Source: Zancudomyces culisetae | Taxonomy: Eukaryota; Kickxellomycota; Harpellomycetes; Harpellales; Legeriomycetaceae | NCBI GenBank assembly: GCA_001969505.1 | Contig: LSSK01001929.1 | Coordinates: forward strand, 1 to 21,005 | Length of the DNA: 21,005 nucleotides | Direction: 5' to 3' | Shown: one piece after another, positions 9,902-18,935 of the stretch | Position numbering within the stretch: position 1 is the stretch's first letter | How the letters are laid out: each line of letters opens with the position of its first letter | The notes under the pieces: generated by a model | What the model was told of the DNA's origin: nothing | Databases searched by the model: none | What the model saw: the letters and a program-made list of their open reading frames with translations, nothing else | Program-made: the position numbers and the translations under genes

Positions 9902-12035
9902 TTAACTTTTAGAGTAATACTTCATTGCGCGCTCATAAGCAACCACAGATGAATCGGATGGATCAACCTTCTTGGATGTTTTGGATGTTCTGGGTGTTTT
10001 GGATGTTTTGGATTCCTTGGGTGATTTGGATGATTTAGATTGGTTGGTCGAAGCGGGGGAAGGAGATTTCTGTTTTTTTGTGGCGTTGGAATCGGAATTC
10101 GAGGTAGTATGTGTAGAATCAAACTTTGGAGCATCCTTAAATGGCCCAGGGATCTTCCGATGTTGGATTAGATTTGGTTTTTTGAACCCTGTGGATAGAG
10201 TAGAGTCAAAGGAAAAATCATCGGGATCCTGGCCGGATGCAGAATCACCAGAGCTGTGTGAGCGGCCAATAAAGTGTTCGATTTTTTCCAAGTATCTGGA
10301 TTCATCCCGTAATGCAAGCCTGGTATCCTTGAGTTTAATGTTTTGGGCTTCCTTTGCAACAAAAGTTAAGGCTAAACAAGAAGGAGTTTCTGAAGAATCA
10401 GCACCACTGGTTAAATGAGGGTTGCTTATTCTTCCAACACGGTGTAGATAGTCTTCGGAGTTGTGTGGAACATCGAAATTAACAACAGCCTGAACGTTGG
10501 GTACATCTAAACCCCTAGAAGCTATATCAGTAGCCACGAGGATCTTGGGTATATCATTTTCGGAAAATTCCTTTAGGGTATCCGCCTTTTGAATGCGACT
10601 GAGTTCTGAGTGCAAGATCAGGACGCCGAATGCATGATTTTTAACACCATTTCCTTTAGTCTTTTCGCTGGCTGAAGAGATATTTTGTGTACTTAGCATC
10701 CTCAAATGTTCATAAATACGTTCGGCTTTTTGCATAGTCCGCACAAACACAATAATCTTCTTGTTTTTGAGTGAAACTTTGCCATCACGAAACAGAAAAT
10801 ATTTTAGAAGCGCTAGTTTTCGTTGGAGCGAAACAGAGTAAGCTATTTGGGTAATATGCGCAGGAACTTGCATGGTAGAGTTTGTATTGAATATCATAAC
10901 CTTGTTGTTCACACCACCTCCCCGTCTGGTTAGTTTTACCAAAAGTCTTTCGACATTCTCTGAAATTGTGGCTGATGTGACTATGACTTGTTTAGGAATT
11001 TTCGAGTATGTTACCAGATGTCGTAACAGGAATCGTACTTCATCAAGATTTTGCAGGCCGATTAGCTTGTCGCATTCGTCTATGACTATCTCTCTAAGGT
11101 GGGTTTCGTTGATTATTTTCTGCGCAAGCTCTACATTTCCACCTTCCTTTTGTTTTAAAAGTATAGTTTTGAGTCTCCCAAGAGTCGAAACAATAATATC
11201 TGGGTTTTCTTGCTTAATATTAGCAACCTAAAGATAATACATTTTTATAAAAAAAAGTAATTCAATATTGAACAACAAAAAAAAATTAAACAAATAAGAG
11301 TGGGGAGAGGTAGAATAGATTAAAAGAGTGAAGAGAAGATGACAGTTGATAAAAGATAGAAAATAAAAGAAAAAAGCAAACTTACCTGATACTCCAAGTC
11401 ATTTTCACCCGTTAGGCTAATGGCCTTGATATTTACTTTTGCTCCGAAATAGTTAAATTGACCAGATACTTGGTTTGCTAGTTGACTTGTTGGAACTATC
11501 ACTAGTGCGGTTGGATAAAGCCTTTTGTGTTTATTCAGTTTTGCCTCTTTTGCTATTCGATTCAGTATCGGTATTAGATATAGGGCAGTTTTCCCGCTTT
11601 TGGTGGTCGATGAGATCAGGGCCTAGATTGTATAAAGGGATATGAAAAAATTAATAGAGATACTTTGTTTCATTTCATTTAATATTAATACGCAACTAAA
11701 GTCAAGTTGAGAAAATGAGTGATATTCAAACATTTACTAAAACAAAAGCAAAAAAAAAAAAAAGAGTATCAAAAGTTCATACTTACACTTTTTTGTTCAA
11801 GAACAGAAGGTAAAACCAACTTTTGAATATATGTGGGTTCAATCCATTTAGTTTTTATAGCTTGTAACAAATCGTTTTCGAGATCTAACCCATCGAAATT
11901 CATCTCGGTCTGAGAATCCTTGCCGAGACCGTCCTGTCCCTGAACATTTCTGAGAAAATTGCTTGTGAACAGAGTTCTATTGATAAAAAATCGGGCAAGA
12001 CTTGGTGAAAGAGTTTTCTTTGTAAAGCTGAGCAT
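9902..12035 (-). CDS. Mitochondrial DEAD-box RNA helicase (three exons)
   Basis: Exons on the - strand are 12035-11787, 11622-11386 and 11227-9902. The introns are 164 and 158 nt (GTAAGT...TAG, phase 0), giving 603 residues. The N-terminus is Arg/Lys/Ser-rich without acidic residues for about 34 positions, consistent with a mitochondrial presequence. Visible motifs are the Q motif (FDGLDL...YIQ, 47-71), motif I STTKSGKT 88-95, PTSQLA (Ia), STLGRL (Ib), motif II DECD 212-215, SAT 247-249 (III), IIVFVRT (IV), VATDIASRGLD (V) and HRVGRISN (VI). Exon joins fall between Q motif and motif I and between Ia and Ib, as expected. The family is the Mrh4/DDX28 type of ATP-dependent helicase acting on mitochondrial rRNA and ribosome assembly; that role is inferred from targeting and family. 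Oddities are DECD instead of DEAD and Asn in place of the last Arg of motif VI. The C-terminal tail of about 75 residues is Ser/Lys/Pro/Thr-rich with a SK-type repeat. It shares strand with the next gene upstream. Confidence 0.92.
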
Positions 12036-12341
12036 GACCCGTAGAATTTTAAAAGGCGGTGATCTATTATACTACACTAATGTTACCAACGATTTCGTTA
12101 ATCGAAACTAAAATCGTATGTTAAGGAAAAGGTCGAGATTAAATCAAATTTCATAAACTTTGGAAAATCAAAAATTAAAAATCAAAAATCAAAAAAATTT
12201 TCTACCCAAATTATTACATAACAGATGATTAATCCAACAAAGAAAGACAAAACTGGGACAAGTCCAGGAGTAAGGGAGTAATGAAGAAAAAAAAGGGAAA
12301 CATGACTAGAGTACAGATCGTGGTGTTTTTTGCAAAATATA
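12036..12341. other. Short spacer carrying the helicase promoter
   Basis: 306 bp between the helicase ATG (12035) and the stop of the SH3/EH gene (12342), both on the - strand. It holds the helicase promoter and the 3' end of the upstream gene. An imperfect AAAATCA-type A-rich repeat lies at about 12164-12199. A TATAAT-like sequence on the - strand near 12070 is a weak promoter candidate. An overlapping - strand open frame (12379-12182) is not convincing. Confidence 0.5.
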
Positions 12342-14269
12342 TTAGTAATTATTGGGAGCAAACGAATATGCGGATTCAATAACGTCTAAAGGTAAAAACT
12401 CGGGCAAAATACCAACAAGCAAGTAGTAGTCGATCAGCCACATGGCCAAAATAAACTCACGCAAGTTCAAAACACCATCTGCATCTCTATCAGCCAGGAA
12501 ATAGACCTGGCCAAGTTGCGACTCTGGAAGGTTGGACTTGAGAAAGACACCACGAGACTGCTCAGGATTCAAGTATCCGGTCTTGTTGCGGTCTAGCCTG
12601 GTAAATAAATGGAAATATCGACGACAAGAATCGAGTGGTAGGTGATGAAGGGCCTGGTGGTCCTGAACTTTGGATGCGGGTGGCGTGGTGGTAGTGTTGT
12701 TGAATTCGTTTGTGGAGGAGCGTGAGATGGGTTTGGAAATTCTTTTTGGTGGGGGTTTGGGAGGAGGAGAGAATGCAGAATCGTCAGAAATAGAGAAGGG
12801 GTTGTAGCTAGGAGACGAGGGTTGCGCAGGTTGAGTATCTGAGTCAGAAAGCAAAGGCTTATTTAAAAAGCTAGTTCTGGCTGGTGGTGGTGGTGGCGGT
12901 GATGGTTTTGGTTTATCATCCAAGCGAGTAAATGCAGAAGATGGTTGTTTGGGTGAGATACTGCTATTTTTTACGGAAGAAAGTGAAGACGGCTTTTCAG
13001 GAATTGATGGTTTGGCTCGTGCTGGTTGAGATGGCAGTGGTTTTTCATTATCGTCAGTGGTATTCGCCTGATTTGTAGTACTCACCATTACTTTCTGCTC
13101 ATCTTGTGCATCGACAGCCACTGAGACTTCTTGGACTATTGGCTTGGCTGTCAATGATTTGGTTGATCTGAGTTTTACATCCGCCCATGGCGAACTTTGT
13201 CTAGATGACTCAGTATTTTTGTCATCCACCTTCATGTTCTCCACATACTTATCGCTACCACGCTTTTGGAGTATCCCTGCACTTTTGCTGTTGGAAATCT
13301 TTGGTTTTCTTGAGGATGGTGGTTTGATTGGAGGTGATTGTTTGGTTTCTTGCACCACTGTTTCCTTTGGCAAACTGGCTTCTTTAGAGACCACGTCTAA
13401 TTTGGGTTTGGTTGTACGATCCACCTCCGGTTTTTCTGGCTCTTTACCTTTTAATTCTATCCTTCCCATATCTTCAGCCAACTCACTCACTTTACTCGGT
13501 ACTATCGCTTTGGGTTTTGTTTTACGATCAACCTCCGGCTTTTTCTGTTCTGTCTCTTCACGTTCTCGCACTTCTGTATCCTCCAGTACTGATTCATTTC
13601 TTCCGACTACGCCCACTTTGGGTTTTGTATTGCGATCAATCTCGGGTTTTGTCTTTTCCACTTTTGTAGATACACCCTCTACATTTCCGCTCTCTTTAAC
13701 TAGCATTACGGGTTTGGGTTTTGTTTGGCGATTTACGCTTGGTCCTGTCTTGATTTCAGCCCCGCTTTCATCACTCTTTTCTATAGATACTCGCTTCTGC
13801 ATGCTTAATTCCCGCTCATTTTCACTCTCCTATTTTTACAAAAAAAAACATTCTAAGAATCGTTTTTAAGAGGTAAAAACCCAAATTGCTTAGTTCTTAG
13901 ACTTACCCTTCTAACTCCCTCATCAATAGGCTCTACATAATTAATCGGAAACAGTCCTCTAATATCTGTCCCCTCAATAGTTCCATAATACCATCCTGGC
14001 TCTGGGGATTCCACAACTATTAAGCACATTTATTCTTTTTATCTGCTACTTATAATACGTCTTATAACTTCCAAACAAAAATAGATGCTCCAGAGTTAGT
14101 AATTCTGAATCCACAGAACATTTATATCAATCGTCATACTTTTGAACTAATGAGAGAAGGAAGGAAATAAACAAAAAGGATACATACCATCTACCAAAAT
14201 TTGACCCTTTACAAACGTTATCTCCTCGGAATCTTCACCTTTACATGAACTTTTTGCTTTAACCTTCAT
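12342..14269 (-). CDS. SH3/EH-domain scaffold, probably endocytic (three exons)
   Basis: Exons on the - strand are 14269-14188, 14016-13907 and 13829-12342. The introns are 171 nt (GTATGT...TAG) and 77 nt (GTAAGT...TAG), phases 1 and 0, giving 559 residues. The first two exons together make one SH3 domain (residues 1-60: EEITFVKGQILV, PGWYYGTI, GLFPINYVE), which confirms that splice. Residues 97-210 contain four TKPK-type repeats. A long disordered region follows with proline-rich SH3-ligand-like segments (PPPPPPARTS about 375-384, PPPKPPPKR about 419-427) and one NPF (407-409). The C-terminal EH domain (about 464-548) has two EF loops; the second, DRDADGVLNLRE, is a good calcium loop, and the domain ends in LPEFLP. 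EH domains bind NPF peptides on endocytic adaptors, so an actin/endocytosis scaffold comparable to Pan1/End3/intersectin is likely. ATG 14269 is the only in-frame ATG after an upstream stop, but it starts right at the first SH3 strand, so a missed upstream exon is possible. Confidence 0.88.
13400..13742 (-). repeat. Four-copy coding repeat with core VDRxTKPK
   Basis: Within the SH3/EH protein the cores VNRQTKPK, IDRNTKPK, VDRKTKPK and VDRTTKPK recur at spacings of 32, 36 and 36 residues, each followed by a hydrophobic PxxVV-like stretch and an acidic/Ser segment. The spacing indicates tandem duplication of a unit of about 108 bp with later divergence. Function is unknown; a repeated short linear binding motif is plausible. 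Confidence 0.85.
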
Positions 14270-14916
14270 TTCTAATATATCTGCTGGCTGCTTACTGTAA
14301 ATACTAGTCTGAGATTGGTTAGCATTCAAAAACGGTGATATTCTGTGTTCTCTGTACTATTGATTTCTACTATCGCTACCAATGCCTCTATCCACTTCTT
14401 AGTTATGTCTACTTTTCGTTGTACTTTCCCCCCAGTTATTTGGATAAAGCTGTAGAAAATGCCTGTATAAAGATTAAAAAAAAATAAAGAACCATAAAGA
14501 CTCGTTAGATTGCTATTTGCTAGTCGCTCTTCAAACTATTATTTTCGCATTTGAAATTCGAGGCAGGATATATAAACTTTCCCCTTCCCCTTCCCCTTCC
14601 TTCTCCCCGAAACGTTTTATCCAATAGCTTTGTAAATGTGTTTGTTTTACTTTTGGACCTAAACATCAATTTCAGAAATTAGGTTTGGTTATTTCATTTA
14701 GTTTTTACTGCTTTGTAACTGGCTATAAAGTCGGCACAATGTTTTTCAAAATTAGGGATATCTATATTTAACATCCGATTTATTCTGCGTTTTATACTCA
14801 AAACACTTATTTACACTTGAGTTACTTCCCCCTCATCCCCCCCTGAACAGGAGAAAAGTTGCCATTCTGAGCAACGTATATATCTATAAATTTTCTACTA
14901 TACTCAAAGACAAAAG
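14270..14916. promoter_or_regulatory. Divergent promoter region between the SH3/EH gene and ALG6
   Basis: 647 bp between two divergent start codons. On the + strand, TATATAAA at 14569-14576 is followed at once by a CT-only tract (14577-14608, CCCCTT repeats), a layout often seen in fungal core promoters, though it is about 340 nt from the ALG6 ATG. A second AT-rich site (TATATCTATAAAT, about 14878-14890) is too near the ATG to be a normal TATA box. CCAAT occurs on the + strand near 14620. No gene is seen here. Assignment to either gene is inference. Confidence 0.4.
14581..14608. repeat. Short CCCCTT pyrimidine microsatellite
   Basis: Three CCCCTT units followed by CCTTCTCCCC form a 28-nt strand-asymmetric pyrimidine tract, immediately downstream of a TATATAAA sequence in the divergent promoter. 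Confidence 0.8.
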
Positions 14917-17308
14917 ATGAGCCCGGGAACTGAACTGAAAAACCGAAATGACTCCGCCATTAGAAATAGAAAGCCCAAGGTGTCGGAAACCAAATCTACA
15001 AAAAAATCTACAAAAGGTGAGCAATTTAAACTGCTGTAAGGATACGCTTTTTGGATCAGTTTGTATATGTTTTTATTTTTTACGAAATTATCTATCTGAA
15101 ATAGCGGGCAACTCCAATGGAAAGAACAAAAATGATCAGGCTGTTCCAACATATCCCCTAGCATTAATATTTTTATTTATTGAGAAAATGAAGGAGCAAT
15201 GGATCGGTATTCCACTGATTTTACTACTATCGCTGTTTGTAAGATGGACTGTGGGCATTTCCGGTTATTCAGGTATCTAAACCCTAACTTTTATTTTTCA
15301 GTATACCAGGTAAATATGAGTTGGAAAAAATGGTAAATATAACAATAAAGATAACAATATTGGTGCTAGGAAAGGGAATAAGTCCCATGTACGGCGATTA
15401 CGAGGCTCAAAGACACTGGATGGAGATTACATATCATCTTCCACCCCATAAATGGTATTATTATGATTTAAAATATTGGGGACTAGACTATCCTCCGCTA
15501 ACTGCATTCCAGAGTTGGATATGCGGTTTTGTGTAAGTTTTTTTTTATTACAACTTTAAATCGTTTTGATTTGTCAAAACCAAGAGAATGTCAAAATGAG
15601 ATATATTCACTTTGCTATTAAATCATGCACAAGATCCTATCCAAACTTATAAATGATTAGATAGACATATACCACACTTATTAAATCAAACTAATTCGTA
15701 TTTAGAGCCAATGCAATTAATCCTAATTGGGTAGCACTGGATATATCGAGGGGATATGAGAGCCAAAACAGCAAAATGTTTATGAGAGCGACGGTTATTG
15801 CCTTTGATTACTTAGTGTATATTCCTGGGGTTCTACTTTTTGTAGAAGAGTATCTAAAAGGTTCTAGTTGGTATAAAAGGGTCAGCGCCATTCAAACTAC
15901 ATATTTATAAGTGAAAAAGGAAAAAAAAGTTGTACCACTGGATTACTTGATCAAAGTTATGAATAAATAGCAAACTGTGGCTTTTTCTGCGATTATATTA
16001 CCCACGCTAGTTCTTATTGACAATGGCCACTTTCAGTAAGTTTTTTTTTTGCCAGAGTAAAGTATACTAGAACATAGATACCTCCTGCAAAATAGAATTA
16101 GCTCGTAACTATTTATTCCCCAATTAGCTTATTTTTGTATTTGAGGAAAGTAATCGCTTTTTTTAAAAAAAAAATAGATATAACTCTGTAATGTTGGGAT
16201 TCTTGGTTTGGTCACTTTACTACTTTTCCAAGAAGTGGTACTTGTCTGGAGCTGCATTGTTCATGATGAGTATTTTATTTAAGCAAATGGCGCTATTCTA
16301 CTCACCCGCCGTGTTTGCATGCCTTTTTTCGATTTGCTTTGACAAGGATCAAGGGTAAGAACCACGCCCAACTATCTCATTTTTTTTGTCTCGACGCTAC
16401 GCTAAAGATTCTCACTTTTTCCAAGTAAAAAAGTATATATGGGACATGAATATATAACTATGAACCTTTTTTGGGGTGTGTGTGGGTGTGTGGGTGTGTG
16501 TGCATGTGTAATCGTATAACCATATACTTATAGGATACTACTGTTCGTTGAACTTGGGCTAACCGTAATACTAACATGTGCAGTTTCAGTTCTCCCATGG
16601 ATTACTTCGTTAGAACAAGTCTCTCAAATCATCATCAGGGTTTTTCCAATGTCTCGTGGGTTGTTTGAAGATAAAGTGGCAAACATCTGGTGCTCAGTTA
16701 ACGTTTTAATTAAGCTGAAAGATAAATACACAACGTCTCAACTGGCTAGGTTATCTGCAGCCTCCACGTTGGTAGCATTTCTGCCCTCTCTGCTTATCAT
16801 GGGTCGATATAATCTTCTAAACAAAAAAGGAGCAAACAGAGTTGAATGTTTACTCTATTCACTATCTATTACATCCCTATCCTTCTTCCTGTTATCGTAC
16901 CAGGTCCACGAAAAATCAATTCTTTTGGTATGCTTACCTGTAATTTTGTTACTCAAATCTGAACCTCTCTCATCGCCCCTGTTCATTTACATATCTACAT
17001 TTACACTCTATCCTCTTCTGCACAAGGATGGCTTGGTTTTGCAATACATAGCACTGATGCTGCTATGGGCTTTTTTGTTCGATCTGCTTCCGCGTTTACA
17101 CCACTTTTCCAGATCACCAAAAAAAGCAGTATTTCTTGTCATAGTCAATTTATGCGTTGTTTCCTGGCATCTTGTTTTTTACTTTGCTACACCCCCCAAG
17201 CGTTATCCTGATTTATTTGTAGTTGCAAACTGCTTGATCGGCTCGGGGGCTTTTGTGCTTTTTTACTTCTACTTTACTTTTAGGATGATAAAGAAATTTT
17301 TTGTATAG
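14917..17308 (+). CDS. ALG6: Dol-P-Glc:Man9GlcNAc2-PP-Dol alpha-1,3-glucosyltransferase (seven exons)
   Basis: Exons are 14917-15016, 15105-15272, 15370-15532, 15706-15880, 15971-16035, 16178-16354 and 16534-17308, giving 540 residues; introns are 88-179 nt and all end TAG. The enzyme adds the first glucose to the lipid-linked N-glycan precursor on the lumenal side of the ER, using dolichyl-phosphate glucose. Signature stretches cross several junctions: [18 protein letters not shown] (exons 2/3), [32 protein letters not shown] (exon 4), [17 protein letters not shown] (exons 5/6) and [18 protein letters not shown] (exon 7). D99 in YGDYEA aligns with the catalytic aspartate reported for yeast Alg6. 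[14 protein letters not shown] and the GHFQYN form separate it from Alg8. There are many hydrophobic segments and a hydrophilic N-terminal extension of about 50 residues. The weakest boundary is intron 4: its only in-frame donor near the expected point is GTCAGC at 15881, and reading through meets a stop at 15907. Confidence 0.95.
16473..16508. repeat. GT-rich microsatellite inside ALG6 intron 6
   Basis: An imperfect (TG)n/GGGTGTG tract of about 36 nt sits about 25 nt upstream of the TAG acceptor at 16531-16533. Tracts of this kind vary in length easily and, in the transcript, can affect splicing of the downstream exon. Confidence 0.8.
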
Positions 17309-17939
17309 GTCCTGAATATAGCCAACACTATTAACTATTGCTCTGTTCCAAAATGTATTTTATGCATCCAAATGGTCTTAATTTGTGATTAATCGCACTA
17401 TGCTACGAGTTGAGCCTATCTATAACAATACAAGGTCCACAGCGAGCCTATACTACCTTATTCCTGGTGAAATACTTCACATTTTTAACCTCGTATTTTT
17501 GATAAAATTTTTATTTAAAAAGATTAAAAAACCCTCTCTCATCCACAAATAGATTTGTGTCACTGAGTTAAATGTGAGAAGCAATAGTTACTCCCGCACA
17601 GTTGCACAAAAAGGGAAGACCACCAACATACCAGCCAATATATTAAGACTGAATTTTGCTGAAAAAAATTCTAATTAAAACATAAAAAAACAAGCACTAA
17701 CTACAAAAAAGTACACGTGACGGCAAGTAAACACCACTTAAACTTGGGCAACACAAGCAAGCACGGCGCCAGGATACCATCTAAGTTTCTTAAAAGGTAA
17801 TGTACATACCATTCCATGGGATACATATACCATATAACTATATTAAATATTATTACTATCAAAATTTTGAATAAGGCAAAAAGCAGGGCGAAGGACGAAG
17901 GACGAAGAACGAAGGGACACGAAATTCTAGTAGCCCCGA
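17309..17939. other. Convergent 3' spacer between ALG6 and the Sec14-like gene
   Basis: 631 bp between two convergent stop codons. It is AT-rich with no supportable gene; an open + strand frame at 17816-18094 merely overlaps the Sec14-like gene. The only structure noted is a small heptanucleotide repeat at 17890-17918. Confidence 0.6.
17890..17918. repeat. Four-copy heptanucleotide repeat (GAAGGAC)
   Basis: GAAGGAC, GAAGGAC, GAAGAAC and GAAGGGA follow one another just past the stop of the Sec14-like gene. It is a short minisatellite with no evident function. Confidence 0.75.
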
Positions 17940-18935
17940 CTAGTTACAGTTGTTCTTATAAAATTCCACTATATGGGGCCAGTATACTTCATGGATGTAC
18001 TGCCATTTTGCATAACCACCCAATTTATATTCCAGCAAGTTTAGGTCAAAATAGTCATCCAAATCAACCCAAGGTCCCATATCTCGTTTTTTGATCTTTT
18101 TCTTGACTGAAGCATGGCCATTTTCACTACCACTACCACTATTGTAATCATTTCCGCTAGTGGAAGCAAATGCCACTCTCCTCTTTGTTTCTGGATCAAT
18201 GAATGGTGAAATAATCTTGTACAAAACCAAGAAAATTGTAGGTGGATTTAATATTATACCTATATACATCCGTTCAGGATAGTGTGACTGCATCATGCCC
18301 AAAAATCCTGAAGCCAAGGGTGCATTAACCAAATCACTATGATTGATTATTGTTTGATCAACAAGCAATGTTAGCTTGCTAACATTTTTAGGCATCATTT
18401 TTATACAACACTCCATCAAGAATACTACAAATTTGAACTGATTTTCCAGTGCCTTAGTATTTTCTAGATATGGTTTCAAGTAAAATATCGGATGTCCACG
18501 TTTATCAAATCCATTTAGATGGCATTTCCCTGTCACACTCTCCATCTCCACATCTGAAGGTAATATTGCATGCGGTCTGTATGTTATCCGCCACGCAAGT
18601 GTCTTCTTCAACGCCTTCTTTGCCTCGCCTACATCCCCCTTCCTAGCCCGGACGTATCTAAGTATGTTCCCATCCTCCATCAACCATCTTTTAGCATCAA
18701 ACTTGGGCCTATCATCCTCAACTTCCTTTGGCAAACCCACCAACAGTTCATCAATATTTCTCTGGATTTCTTGTACCGCTTTCAACTCTGCTTCTGTTGC
18801 TGGATCGTCTGTACTTGTGTAACTCTCCTGTGGTGCTTTTAAAATCGGAATCCCATCAAGAGTATGATCTTCCTCTTCAGCTTCTTTTGTTTTAGACGTA
18901 CTACTCCACCTTCTGAATAACCACTTTGAAGACAT
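17940..18935 (-). CDS. Sec14/CRAL-TRIO phosphatidylinositol-transfer-like protein (Pdr16-like), copy A
   Basis: A single uninterrupted exon of 331 residues, the only complete intronless gene here. The N-terminal CRAL-TRIO helical part is at about 75-120 (KRWLMEDGNILRYVRARKGD, then the TLAWRITYRP helix). The lipid-binding domain runs about 135-320: GFDKRGHPIFYLKP, LLVDQTIINHSD, HYPERMYIGIILNPPTIF, SPFIDPETKRRVAF, then WVDLDDYFDLNLLEYKLGG and YIHEVYWPHIVEF. The C-terminal pattern of a gate region followed by GG...Y.H..YWP matches fungal Pdr16/Pdr17 (Sfh3/Sfh4) proteins, which exchange phosphatidylinositol or sterol between membranes and stimulate phosphoinositide synthesis. The family is clear; the ligand is inferred. 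An insert of about 30 residues (about 256-286: Ser/Gly/Asn then Lys) interrupts the domain after RRVAF. There is no signal peptide or transmembrane segment. A second gene of the same type follows on the same strand upstream. Confidence 0.93.
   Translation of the reverse strand: MSSKWLFRRWSSTSKTKEAEEEDHTLDGIPILKAPQESYTSTDDPATEAELKAVQEIQRNIDELLVGLPKEVEDDRPKFDAKRWLMEDGNILRYVRARKGDVGEAKKALKKTLAWRITYRPHAILPSDVEMESVTGKCHLNGFDKRGHPIFYLKPYLENTKALENQFKFVVFLMECCIKMMPKNVSKLTLLVDQTIINHSDLVNAPLASGFLGMMQSHYPERMYIGIILNPPTIFLVLYKIISPFIDPETKRRVAFASTSGNDYNSGSGSENGHASVKKKIKKRDMGPWVDLDDYFDLNLLEYKLGGYAKWQYIHEVYWPHIVEFYKNNCN

Noticed and set aside
9972-10418. 148-codon + strand frame with a VLDVLG-like repeat
   Set aside because: It is the complement of the Ser/Lys-rich helicase tail; the repeat is a reflection of that tail.
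13144-13869. 241-codon + strand open frame, hydrophobic and Ser/Leu-rich
   Set aside because: It is the antisense of the repeat-bearing exon of the SH3/EH gene; its apparent pattern mirrors the TKPK repeats, and the - strand has clear domains and splice continuity.
15277-15288. CTAAACCCTAAC, telomere-like sequence in ALG6 intron 2
   Set aside because: A single 12-nt match inside an intron; it is not an array and may simply contain a branch-point-like CTAAC.
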